A stretch of 64,000 nt of DNA from Colimorpha sp045222295 (GTDB taxonomy: Bacteria > Bacteroidota > Bacteroidia > Bacteroidales > P3): the NCBI GenBank assembly GCA_045222295.1, contig JBGUXP010000010.1:66697-130696 (forward strand). Reading direction: 5' to 3'. The notes below the pieces were generated by a model. The model was given only the letters and a program-made list of their open reading frames with translations, made no database searches and was not told where the DNA came from. Made by a program: the position numbers and the translations under genes. Position 1 is the stretch's first letter. Each line of letters starts with the position of its first letter. Below are positions 1 through 7,715 of the stretch, piece after piece.

Positions 1-1174
1 CGAAGATGTAGATCAGAGGGTACGCCAGCAGCGTGAGTACGGCGTTCAGGAAGAATATCAGGTACTTCTCCGCCCGCAGTTCGCTGAAGTTGGTGTCCTG
101 ACTTAGCACACCCGCGGTGTAGATGAACGAGTAGCTGACGAAGATGACCAGCGAGAGTATGAAGAACTGGCTTCGTTTCTCCAGGTTCCTCACAGCGATG
201 ATGCTCATCATGCCCGTCACCAACTGGTAGAATATGAACTCGAAGGAGTTGGGCACCAGATTGGCAAGGATGATGACTGTGGTGAGGTGGATGTAAAGAG
301 CCACGCGCATGTCGAAGAAGACACGCATGAGGATGGGCACTACGCACAAGGGCACCAGTAGCACCCAGTCGGGGTTGGTGCGAATGACAAAGGCTACCAC
401 TGCCGACATCAGCAGTACTAACACCAGCACCATCAGTACTTTGCGGTTGTCCTCCAGAATCTGGTGGCGTGTGTTTTTCAAGAACATATACAAGGCTGTG
501 AACGCAATCACCGCCAGCAGTAACTGGCCTCCCATGCGTCCCCACACACTGAATCCTTCGGCAAAGCGTTTCTCCTCTTCGGCTTCCAGTGCCGCTATCT
601 TGCGGCCTCGCTCTTCGGTTACCACTTCACCTTTGCTCGCCAGGGGCTCTCCTGCCATTACCAATTCGCTCGTATAGCTCAGTTGGCTCAGCCGGCTCTC
701 CAATTCCAATGCTGTCCGGTTGCGGTCAAGGAGGTAGGTAGCTGTACTTGCAGTTGGTTCCGATGAGGTATCATGTTGTAATTCGAAATCGCCCATGCGA
801 TACTCGCGGCCGACATTGCCTTCCAAAATGACAATCTTGCGCTCCGGACCCATCACGCCCCACTCGTCGCCCTCGGGCACCTCAAGCGTCCCTTTACCTT
901 CGTCGCTTGTCTCATTCTTTATATAATATAGTATGGCTTGGGCCCGCTCTTCGGCCTCCTCGGCACGCATATCCTCTGCACTCTTCAGCACCGCATAGTC
1001 GAACGGTGCCACGAGGTCGGCACCGCGCCATACGGCACCCACTTTGTAGTCATAATGCTCGCCGCGTCCCTCATGAGGGAAAAGGAAAATGATGAGGCAG
1101 GAGGTGACCAGCATCGCTGTCACTTTGTATATCAGGTCCAGACGCCGGACCGTGCTGGAGAGTATTTTTCCCAT
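1..1174 (-). CDS. PgpH-type 7TM-HD phosphohydrolase (5' part, runs off the left edge)
   Basis: About 391 N-terminal residues are present; the C-terminal HD domain, where the catalytic residues would lie, is outside the window. The product starts MGKILSSTVRRLD, has one membrane segment at about residues 16-33, then a long extracytoplasmic region (about 40-220) and the start of a multi-pass membrane region. This order matches the 7TMR-HDED plus 7TM-HD family; its best-known members hydrolyse the second messenger c-di-AMP at the inner membrane. Family assignment rests on architecture because the HD motif is not visible. The ATG at 1174 sits 22 nt inside a well-formed promoter, which supports this start. 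Confidence 0.8.
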   Translation of the reverse strand, partial: MGKILSSTVRRLDLIYKVTAMLVTSCLIIFLFPHEGRGEHYDYKVGAVWRGADLVAPFDYAVLKSAEDMRAEEAEERAQAILYYIKNETSDEGKGTLEVPEGDEWGVMGPERKIVILEGNVGREYRMGDFELQHDTSSEPTASTATYLLDRNRTALELESRLSQLSYTSELVMAGEPLASKGEVVTEERGRKIAALEAEEEKRFAEGFSVWGRMGGQLLLAVIAFTALYMFLKNTRHQILEDNRKVLMVLVLVLLMSAVVAFVIRTNPDWVLLVPLCVVPILMRVFFDMRVALYIHLTTVIILANLVPNSFEFIFYQLVTGMMSIIAVRNLEKRSQFFILSLVIFVSYSFIYTAGVLSQDTNFSELRAEKYLIFFLNAVLTLLAYPLIYIF

Positions 1175-1195
1175 TTATAATAAAATTTCAAACTG

Positions 1196-1226
1196 CAAAA
1201 GTACAACTTTTTCCCCGTATGGCAAA
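1196..1226 (-). promoter_or_regulatory. Bacteroidetes-type promoter of the pgpH-like gene
   Basis: Read on the minus strand, TTTG (1226-1223), a 19-nt spacer and TACTTTTG (1203-1196) fit the Bacteroidetes sigma consensus TTTG-N19-TAnnTTTG exactly. The rest of the 1175-1443 gap holds T-rich runs but no clear second promoter for the rightward gene. Confidence 0.75.
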
Positions 1227-1443
1227 AAAAAACTCCTACAAATGTGTATTACAGTTTTTTGAGACGTTGCCTTATTCTCTGTTGAGTGGGCTGGAGATGG
1301 TGGGTATTAACTACCTATAAACCAGTTGCCAAGTCTTTGCCAACTTTTTTTTGTTTTTTTTAGCCCGGGACACAATATTTTTTTTGTTTGCAAGTTATTG
1401 TATAAAATTCAGACTAAAAGAATAAATAAAACTTTCTATAGAG

Positions 1444-2199
1444 ATGAAAAAGACATTTGTATTGGCGGCTGCACTGCTGCTGGGAGTGGGCACGATGATG
1501 GCCCAGAATTCGTTCAAGGGCATAGTGAAGTACAAGATTGAGTCGACGGGTACAGTGTCGATGACAATCCCTGAGGAGGTGGCTAATGCCGAGATTAAGG
1601 TCGATGGAGACAATCTGTACACGAAGAGCCCCATCTTCCTTGGCGGCATGGGCGCGGAGTGTGTGTTGGTGAATGGCCTGCGTACTACCAGTTGCATGGA
1701 CCTCAGTGGCTTGCTGGGCTACCTGCGCTCACAAGGCTCGGAGTTTACCTATGATGGCGCCGGCAAACTTATTGTGAAGAATGAAGCGAAGGAGAGCGAT
1801 TTTGACTCTCTGGATATTAAAGATACGGAACCGGGTCACTTTTATTATGAGTATGTGGATGGTGAGACGAAGGAGATTGCTGGCCAGACGGCCTATAAGA
1901 TGGTGCGCCACATGTATGATGAGGAGGGCGTGGACCACCCGATGACGATGTGGTATTCGAAAGAGATTGGACCGAGAATTAACGTGCTGTTCAACGGAAT
2001 CAAGGGTATGCCCTTGGAGTGCACGATGGATGCCGGTGAGGGCAAGGCTCTGACCTATACTGCTGTTGAGGTTGTGAAGGGCAAGGTGAAAGAGGCCGAC
2101 TTCTTGCTGCCCGACGGTTATGATACGCTGAGTGATGAGGCCCTGAAGGAGCTCTTTGAGCAGCTGCAAGAGGAAATTGAACTGCTACAGGGGGAATAA
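1444..2199 (+). CDS. Secreted DUF4412/GLPGLI-like protein
   Basis: 251 residues with a clear signal peptide (MKKTFVLAAALLLGVGTMMA, cleavage before QNSF). The mature part begins FKGIVKYKIES and has the 'carry a reporter-like beta-strand, track a variable, report weight change' pattern of small Bacteroidetes envelope proteins such as DUF4412: an edge strand, a GlyGlyMetGly-containing middle, and an acidic helical tail from about residue 225. No catalytic motif is visible. It lies 29 bp before ftsK on the same strand and may be co-transcribed. The family assignment is tentative; periplasmic or outer-membrane-facing location follows from the signal peptide. Confidence 0.55.
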   Translation: MKKTFVLAAALLLGVGTMMAQNSFKGIVKYKIESTGTVSMTIPEEVANAEIKVDGDNLYTKSPIFLGGMGAECVLVNGLRTTSCMDLSGLLGYLRSQGSEFTYDGAGKLIVKNEAKESDFDSLDIKDTEPGHFYYEYVDGETKEIAGQTAYKMVRHMYDEEGVDHPMTMWYSKEIGPRINVLFNGIKGMPLECTMDAGEGKALTYTAVEVVKGKVKEADFLLPDGYDTLSDEALKELFEQLQEEIELLQGE

Positions 2200-2228
2200 C
2201 ATTTAAGATTTAAAGTTTAAGGTTTAAG

Positions 2229-4811
2229 GTGGCTGGAGCGAAGAAGAGGACATCTGCGAAAGCGAAGGGTAAGACCAAGACCAAAAGGGCTTCAAGGGGT
2301 AAAGACCGTTTGAAGGCCCTTATGGCTTTTTTGAGGAGTGAGCGTTTTGCACATATCCGCGGAGCGGTATATGTGCTCTTCGCTTTTTTCCTATTGGTGT
2401 CATTGGCGGGCTATTATGCTACGGGATGTGACCCGATGCGCCATTGGCTGAAGGCTTTGGGTTTCGCCACGTCGGAGTTTTTCGCTGTGAGGCTATTTGG
2501 TATTGGAAGTCTGGGGTTCTCGTTGTTGTTCTTCGTTTACGGCCTGCGACTATGGAAGGTGAAGGTGCTGCCGTGGTGGAAGACTTTTGGGAGCACGGTA
2601 TTTTGGATGTTTTGGTTGAGCCTGACGCTGGGATATATTGCTGTGAAGTGGATATCGGGCGGCGTGGGCTTTGAGCAGTATGCGGGAATCGGCGTGACGA
2701 TGGCCGAGGCAATGGAAGAGTTGATGGGTTGGTGGACTCTGGTGGTTCTTGTGGCGTTGGCATTGGCTGTGTTGGTGTTGGTGCACAAGATGGAGTTGCC
2801 GGAGGTTCATATGCCGAAAGTGGACCTGAAGAAAGTGGCCGAGGGGCTTGAGGTTGTAAGCGTCGAAAAAGAGGAAGAGAAAGGAAGTGTGAAAGGGAAC
2901 GAAAGGAAGAATGCAGTGCCGGATTTTGTGGACTTTGCCAAAGAACAGCAAGAGGAGGATGAGGGTGTTGAATTTGAGGAGGCTGCGATGGAACTTTTCA
3001 GGGCTCCGGCAGGTGGGCACACGGAAATACTGAAGGAACCGACGAGTAATATCGAGTCTGCAGAACCATCTTTCAGTATTGATGATGAGTTTGCTAAGTT
3101 GAATGAGAGACTACAGAAGCCGGAGGAAGAGGAACAGTCGAGTGATGGAGTGACATTTACGATAGAAGGAGAGAGTGAGAATGGAGATACGAGAGAAGAA
3201 ATAGAAGAGAGTGATGTGGAGAATGAAGAAAATGAGACGACTCAAGATGTTGAGGAGGAACTTGATGAGGATGATTATAGGAGACATTACGGTTTGGATG
3301 AGCCCTATGATCCGCATCTGGACTTGAGTGACTATGAGATGCCCGAGACCTCTATTCTTGAGGATTGGGAGGTGGCCAACACGCGTGTCACCAAAGAGGA
3401 ATTGGTGGCCAACAAGGACAGGATTGTACAGACACTGAAGGATTACGGCATAGAGATTACAGAGATTTCAGCCCAGCCGGGACCGACGGTGACGCTGTAC
3501 AAGATTAAGCCAGCCCCCGGAGTGAGAATCAGCAAGATCAAGAATCTTGAAGACGACATCGCCCTCTCGCTGGCTGCCCTTGGCATTCGTATCATCGCAC
3601 CTATTCCTGGCGAGAGCAATGTGGGTATCGAAGTGCCTAATGCAAAGCCGCAGATTGTGGCCATGAAAACCATGCTGGAGAGTGAAGCTTTCTCGGCAGC
3701 AAAGGCCAAGATGGAGTTGCCGATAGCATTTGGCAAGACTATCAGCAATGAGTGTTTTGTGACAGATCTGGCAAAGATGCCGCACCTCCTGATGGCAGGT
3801 GCTACAGGCACTGGTAAGAGTGTGGGTTTGAATGCTGTGCTGGCGAGCCTGCTCTACACTAAGCATCCGAGTGAATTGAAGTTGGTGCTGGTAGACCCGA
3901 AGAAGGTCGAGTTTAGCCTATATTCGGCGTTGGACCGTCACTATTTGGCCAAGATGCCAGATGAGGAGGAAGCTGTTATCACTGATGTGAAAAAGGTGGT
4001 GAGGACATTGAATTCCTTGTGTATCGAGATGGACTCTCGCTATGACTTGCTGAAGAGCGCCAAGGTGAGAAAAATTACGGAATACAACGAGAAGTTCTGC
4101 AAGCGGATGTTGAATCCTGAGCATGGTCATCGCTACTTACCCTATATTGTGGTGGTTATCGACGAGTTTGGAGACCTCATTATGACGGCCGGCAAGGAGG
4201 TGGAATTGCCTATTGCACGTCTGGCACAGTTGGCTCGTGCGGTGGGTATCCATCTGATTATCGCTACGCAGCGTCCGACGACGAATATCATCACAGGTAC
4301 CATCAAGGCCAACTTCCCGGCTCGTGTGGCTTTCCGTGTCACCAGCGGTATCGACTCGAAGACTATTTTGGACACAGGTGGTGCCCAGCAGCTCATTGGT
4401 CGAGGAGATATGCTTATCTCGTTGGCTGGAAAAGATATGATACGTCTGCAGTGCGCTTTGATAGATACGCCTGAGATTGAAAAACTGGTGAAGTATATAG
4501 GTGACCAGCGAGGCTATCCTGAGGGCTTTGAATTGCCAGAATACTTGGATGAGAATGAGGAACCGAACAAAGAGTTTGACGCGAAGAGCAAGGACGAGTT
4601 CTTCAACGATGCGGCACGGCTGGTGGTGGCGAGCCAGTTTGGTAGCACAAGCCTGCTGCAACGCAAGTTGCAGTTGGGCTACAACCGTGCGGGGCGCATC
4701 ATTGACCAGCTGGAGGCCGCGGGCATTGTGGGGCCGAGCAACGGCAGCAAGCCAAGGGATGTGCTGGTGCACGACGAGGTGAGTTTGGAAGAATTGCTTA
4801 AATCATTATAA
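2229..4811 (+). CDS. ftsK: DNA translocase FtsK
   Basis: 860 residues. Four hydrophobic segments in the first 190 residues anchor it in the membrane, followed by a very acidic linker (about 200-380) and the RecA-like motor. Walker A is GATGTGKS at 524-531 and the Walker B Asp (VVIDEFGD) is near 645. A winged-helix gamma domain occupies about 790-855 and would read polar DNA motifs. Its role is moving chromosome ends through the division septum toward XerCD/dif. The start is GTG at 2229, preceded by a short tandem TTTAAGG-type run (2205-2228); no in-frame ATG lies before the basic N-terminus. A small lipoprotein gene follows 3 bp downstream. Confidence 0.95.
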   Translation: MAGAKKRTSAKAKGKTKTKRASRGKDRLKALMAFLRSERFAHIRGAVYVLFAFFLLVSLAGYYATGCDPMRHWLKALGFATSEFFAVRLFGIGSLGFSLLFFVYGLRLWKVKVLPWWKTFGSTVFWMFWLSLTLGYIAVKWISGGVGFEQYAGIGVTMAEAMEELMGWWTLVVLVALALAVLVLVHKMELPEVHMPKVDLKKVAEGLEVVSVEKEEEKGSVKGNERKNAVPDFVDFAKEQQEEDEGVEFEEAAMELFRAPAGGHTEILKEPTSNIESAEPSFSIDDEFAKLNERLQKPEEEEQSSDGVTFTIEGESENGDTREEIEESDVENEENETTQDVEEELDEDDYRRHYGLDEPYDPHLDLSDYEMPETSILEDWEVANTRVTKEELVANKDRIVQTLKDYGIEITEISAQPGPTVTLYKIKPAPGVRISKIKNLEDDIALSLAALGIRIIAPIPGESNVGIEVPNAKPQIVAMKTMLESEAFSAAKAKMELPIAFGKTISNECFVTDLAKMPHLLMAGATGTGKSVGLNAVLASLLYTKHPSELKLVLVDPKKVEFSLYSALDRHYLAKMPDEEEAVITDVKKVVRTLNSLCIEMDSRYDLLKSAKVRKITEYNEKFCKRMLNPEHGHRYLPYIVVVIDEFGDLIMTAGKEVELPIARLAQLARAVGIHLIIATQRPTTNIITGTIKANFPARVAFRVTSGIDSKTILDTGGAQQLIGRGDMLISLAGKDMIRLQCALIDTPEIEKLVKYIGDQRGYPEGFELPEYLDENEEPNKEFDAKSKDEFFNDAARLVVASQFGSTSLLQRKLQLGYNRAGRIIDQLEAAGIVGPSNGSKPRDVLVHDEVSLEELLKSL

Positions 4812-4814
4812 TAT

Positions 4815-5060
4815 ATGAAAAAGAAGTTATTAGTTGTGGGATTATTGGGACTCATGGGACTCATGGGTCTGAGTGGATGCTCGAAGGAAAAGACGTGCCG
4901 TTGCTCGGTGGTAGGATCGCCTACGGTGAGAATTATCAAGATTGACGGCGGCAATTGCGAGGATATCAAGACACTAAGCTATCATACACCGCTAGATCAG
5001 CTGGTGGTTGAGGAGTTGTTGTGTACGGATTATGAATTCAAAATTGACTCGGAGATATGA
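4815..5060 (+). CDS. Small Cys-rich lipoprotein (CxC family, member 1)
   Basis: 81 residues. A lipoprotein signal peptide ends in lipobox LSGC; the mature protein starts C-SKEKT-C-R-C and has two further cysteines (near ...NCED and ...LLCTD). The arrangement lipid-Cys, CxC, Cys, Cys recurs in three other short lipoproteins of this window. No known domain is recognised. The stop overlaps the start of the next gene by 4 bp (ATGA), so translation is probably coupled. Anchoring in the periplasm or outer membrane follows from the lipobox. Function unknown; a metal- or disulfide-based role is possible. Confidence 0.8.
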   Translation: MKKKLLVVGLLGLMGLMGLSGCSKEKTCRCSVVGSPTVRIIKIDGGNCEDIKTLSYHTPLDQLVVEELLCTDYEFKIDSEI

Positions 5061-5317
5061 AAAAGATGTTTTACGTGCTGGCTTTCGCCGGCGTGGTGAT
5101 GCTTACGGGCTGTGGCAAAGAACACCAGTGCAAGTGTTTGAAGACGGATTTGGAGGAGGGTGCGTTTGATGAGAACATGGTGTTTGTGCTTGATGGGTCA
5201 ATAGATTGTGACAATATCACAGAGATGGCGTTTGAGGAACATGTGTCGGTGGAAGGGGGAACGTCGTTGAGGAGAGTGGAGGTTCACAAGGTGAAATGTC
5301 GCAGTTATGGTGATTAG
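5057..5317 (+). CDS. Small Cys-rich lipoprotein (CxC family, member 2)
   Basis: 86 residues with lipobox LTGC; mature start C-GKEHQ-C-K-C, then single cysteines in IDCDN and VKCRS. It has the same four-Cys layout as the preceding gene, so the two are probably an old tandem duplication. It overlaps the upstream stop (ATGA) and its own stop (5315-5317) lies inside the beginning of the DoxX-thioredoxin gene that starts at 5307. Three overlapping reading frames in a row strongly suggest one operon with coupled translation. Biochemical role unknown. Confidence 0.8.
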   Translation: MKKMFYVLAFAGVVMLTGCGKEHQCKCLKTDLEEGAFDENMVFVLDGSIDCDNITEMAFEEHVSVEGGTSLRRVEVHKVKCRSYGD

Positions 5318-6170
5318 ACTATTGCTGAGGGTGCTAGTGGGCACCCTCTTTGTTGTTTCGGCGGTGGCGAAATTGGTAGCCATTGACGATTTCGAGTTGT
5401 ATGTTTATTCCTATGGGTGGCTTCCGCTAGGGGTGAGCTATGTGGTGGCGCGGTTATGCATTGGATGGGAGTTGGTCTTGGCTCTGCTGATATGGTCAGG
5501 CTGGTGGAAACGGCTGACGAGAATGGCGGCAGTGTTGACCCTTGTGTGTTTTTCTCTGTTCCTGTGTTATGCAGCGTTAGCAGGAAGAAACGAGTCGTGC
5601 CAGTGCATGGGACGGCTGGTGGATTTGAATCCCGCATGGAGTCTGGTGAAAAATGGTGTGCTGATTGTACTGGTGTTGTTCGGCGTTAAAGTGACAGGGG
5701 TTGAAGGGAAAAAACGAATGTGGAAAGTGATAGTGGGTGCCGCGCTTGGTTTGGTGCTAATGGTGTTGCCGTTTGTTGTGTCGGTGCCTGACAGTTGGGG
5801 ATTTGGCCCCAATCAGGAGCCTTATGGAGAGGCCGATTTGATGGAAGCAACGGCCGAGGATGGCGCTCTTGCCCAGATAGGAGTTGGGAAGGGGCGTCAT
5901 TTGGTGGCCTTCGTTACGCAGAAGTGTCCGTATTGCCGGTTGGCTCGAAAAAAACTGGATGCATTAGAGAATAGGCATCATCTGAAAAAAGGACAGATTG
6001 TGTATGTCGAGCCGGAGGATATCGGGAAGGATTTGTGGATAAGGATTACCTTTGGTGCTCGACCGCTGATGCTCCTGATGGATGACCAGAAGGTAAAGGC
6101 AACATATCATTTGAGAAATGTGGATGAAAAGGAGGTGGCAGAGTTTCTGAAAATGAATGTTGTCGATTGA
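5307..6170 (+). CDS. DoxX/MauE-type membrane protein fused to a thioredoxin-like domain
   Basis: 287 residues. The N-terminal half has four membrane segments (about 4-22, 45-63, 68-88, 105-122) in the DoxX/MauE pattern, with a CxC (ESCQCMG) in the loop before the fourth. A fifth hydrophobic segment (about 138-155) leads to a periplasmic thioredoxin-like domain with redox motif CPYC (TQKCPYCR, about 210-215) and a GARPL segment in the cis-Pro position. MauE-like proteins pass electrons or disulfides across the membrane. Its start overlaps the preceding CxC lipoprotein gene, so those lipoproteins are plausible partners or substrates; that link is inference. Confidence 0.75.
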   Translation: MVIRLLLRVLVGTLFVVSAVAKLVAIDDFELYVYSYGWLPLGVSYVVARLCIGWELVLALLIWSGWWKRLTRMAAVLTLVCFSLFLCYAALAGRNESCQCMGRLVDLNPAWSLVKNGVLIVLVLFGVKVTGVEGKKRMWKVIVGAALGLVLMVLPFVVSVPDSWGFGPNQEPYGEADLMEATAEDGALAQIGVGKGRHLVAFVTQKCPYCRLARKKLDALENRHHLKKGQIVYVEPEDIGKDLWIRITFGARPLMLLMDDQKVKATYHLRNVDEKEVAEFLKMNVVD

Positions 6171-6189
6171 AATATTTTTTGTATTTTTG
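6160..6189 (+). promoter_or_regulatory. Promoter of the PurF-like gene
   Basis: TTG (6160-6162), a 19-nt spacer and TATTTTTG (6182-6189) match the Bacteroidetes -33/-7 consensus. The -33 box overlaps the last codons of the preceding gene. The leader to the ATG at 6271 is about 75 nt and AT-rich. Confidence 0.65.
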
Positions 6190-6270
6190 CAACTTCATTT
6201 TTGAGAATTATAGAATAAAGAGTTTTATAATCAATTATATATATTTTTATCATTAATAAAATTTAAAAAA

Positions 6271-7695
6271 ATGAGCGGTTTTTTTGGTATCGTCTCTGAA
6301 CGACCCTGTATTTCCGATTTGTTCTACGGAACAGATTATCATTCACACCTGGGAACCAAGCGTGCTGGTATGGCAACCTTTGACGGCATGCAGGCACATC
6401 AGAACATTCACAACATCCAGAACTCGCATTTCCGTCCGAAATTCGCCAAGGATTTGGACGAGATGAAGGGTAATGTGGGTATTGGAGTTATCAGCGACAC
6501 GGAGGCCCAGCCCGTAATGGTGAACTCGCACCTGGGAAGATTCGCTATCGCAACAGTGTCGAAAATCAACAATATCGATGAACTGGAGAAAGACTGCCTG
6601 GCGAAGCATCAGCAGTTTACCGACTTGAGTATCGGCCGCACGAATCCGACCGAGTTGGTGGCTCTGCTTATTTCTCAAGGAAAAGATTTTGTCGAGGGTA
6701 TCGAGAATGTGTACAATAATGTTAAGGGTAGCTGCACAATGCTCATCCTTACGCCCAACGGGATTATTGCAGCCCGTGATCGCTATGGCCGTACGCCAAT
6801 TGTTATTGGTCGCCGTGGAAACGACTACGCTGTTGCCAGCGAGAGCCATTCGTATGTCAACCTCGGTTATGAGACCTGCCGTTTTGTGGGTCCCGGTGAG
6901 ATTGTACAGGTGACGACTGCCGGTGGTATCAAGGTGCTGCGTCCCGCCGAGGCCAAGAACCAGATATGTTCATTCCTTTGGATTTACTATGGATATCCCT
7001 GCACCGAATATGAAGGCATCAATGCCGAAGAGGTGCGCTATAATCTGGGTCGCATTATGGGAGAGCGCGACGACATCACTCCCGACTTTGTCAGCCCTAT
7101 TCCCGACAGTGGTATCGGCATGGCCCTCGGCTACAGCAATGGCCGCAAGATTCCCTACAAACGTGGCTTATTGAAATATACGCCCACTTGGAGCCGCAGT
7201 TTTATGCCTGTCAGCCAGACCGACCGTTTCCTGGTGGCCAAGATGAAGCTTATCCCCAGCCGCGCTGTTCTGCAGGGAAAAGAGGTGGTCTTCTGCGACG
7301 ACTCCATTGTCCGTGGCACCCAGCTGCGTGACAACGTGAAGATGCTCTACGACTACGGCGCCAAGAAGGTGCACGTGCGTATCAGTTGTCCTCCTCTGGT
7401 CCACGGCTGCACATTCCTGAACTTCAGCGAGAGCAAGACCGACCGTGAACTTATTACCCGCCGAGTCATCGAGGAATTGGAGGGTATTCCTGCCGCCTCT
7501 CTTGCTCCCGAGAAACTACGCGCCTACCAAGAGGCCAGCACACCTGAATATGCCAAGATGGTGGAGGTTATCCGTCAGCATGTGGGTGTCGATACCCTCA
7601 AGTTCAATACTGTCGAGGATGTCTGCGAAGCCATCGGACTTCCGAAGGAAAGCATTTGCACCCATTGCTTCGATGCCAGTTCGTATGGTGATTGA
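6271..7695 (+). CDS. PurF-like amidophosphoribosyltransferase homologue lacking the N-terminal nucleophile Cys
   Basis: 474 residues with the two-domain layout of amidophosphoribosyltransferase: an Ntn-type glutaminase domain (about 1-230) and a phosphoribosyltransferase domain with the PRPP loop VVFCDDSIVRGT (339-350) and the flanking DSGIGMALGY and HVRISCPP segments. The C-terminus has a CTHC motif like PurF. The protein begins MSGFFGIVSERPC: position 2, the catalytic Cys in glutaminases, is Ser, and the nearest Cys is residue 13. Glutamine hydrolysis therefore looks lost, while PRPP chemistry appears intact. It could use free ammonia, pair with another glutaminase, or have a different role. 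A promoter lies upstream; the repeat protein follows after 20 bp. Confidence 0.8.
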   Translation: MSGFFGIVSERPCISDLFYGTDYHSHLGTKRAGMATFDGMQAHQNIHNIQNSHFRPKFAKDLDEMKGNVGIGVISDTEAQPVMVNSHLGRFAIATVSKINNIDELEKDCLAKHQQFTDLSIGRTNPTELVALLISQGKDFVEGIENVYNNVKGSCTMLILTPNGIIAARDRYGRTPIVIGRRGNDYAVASESHSYVNLGYETCRFVGPGEIVQVTTAGGIKVLRPAEAKNQICSFLWIYYGYPCTEYEGINAEEVRYNLGRIMGERDDITPDFVSPIPDSGIGMALGYSNGRKIPYKRGLLKYTPTWSRSFMPVSQTDRFLVAKMKLIPSRAVLQGKEVVFCDDSIVRGTQLRDNVKMLYDYGAKKVHVRISCPPLVHGCTFLNFSESKTDRELITRRVIEELEGIPAASLAPEKLRAYQEASTPEYAKMVEVIRQHVGVDTLKFNTVEDVCEAIGLPKESICTHCFDASSYGD

Positions 7696-7715
7696 TAGAT
7701 GATTAATAGTTTGAA

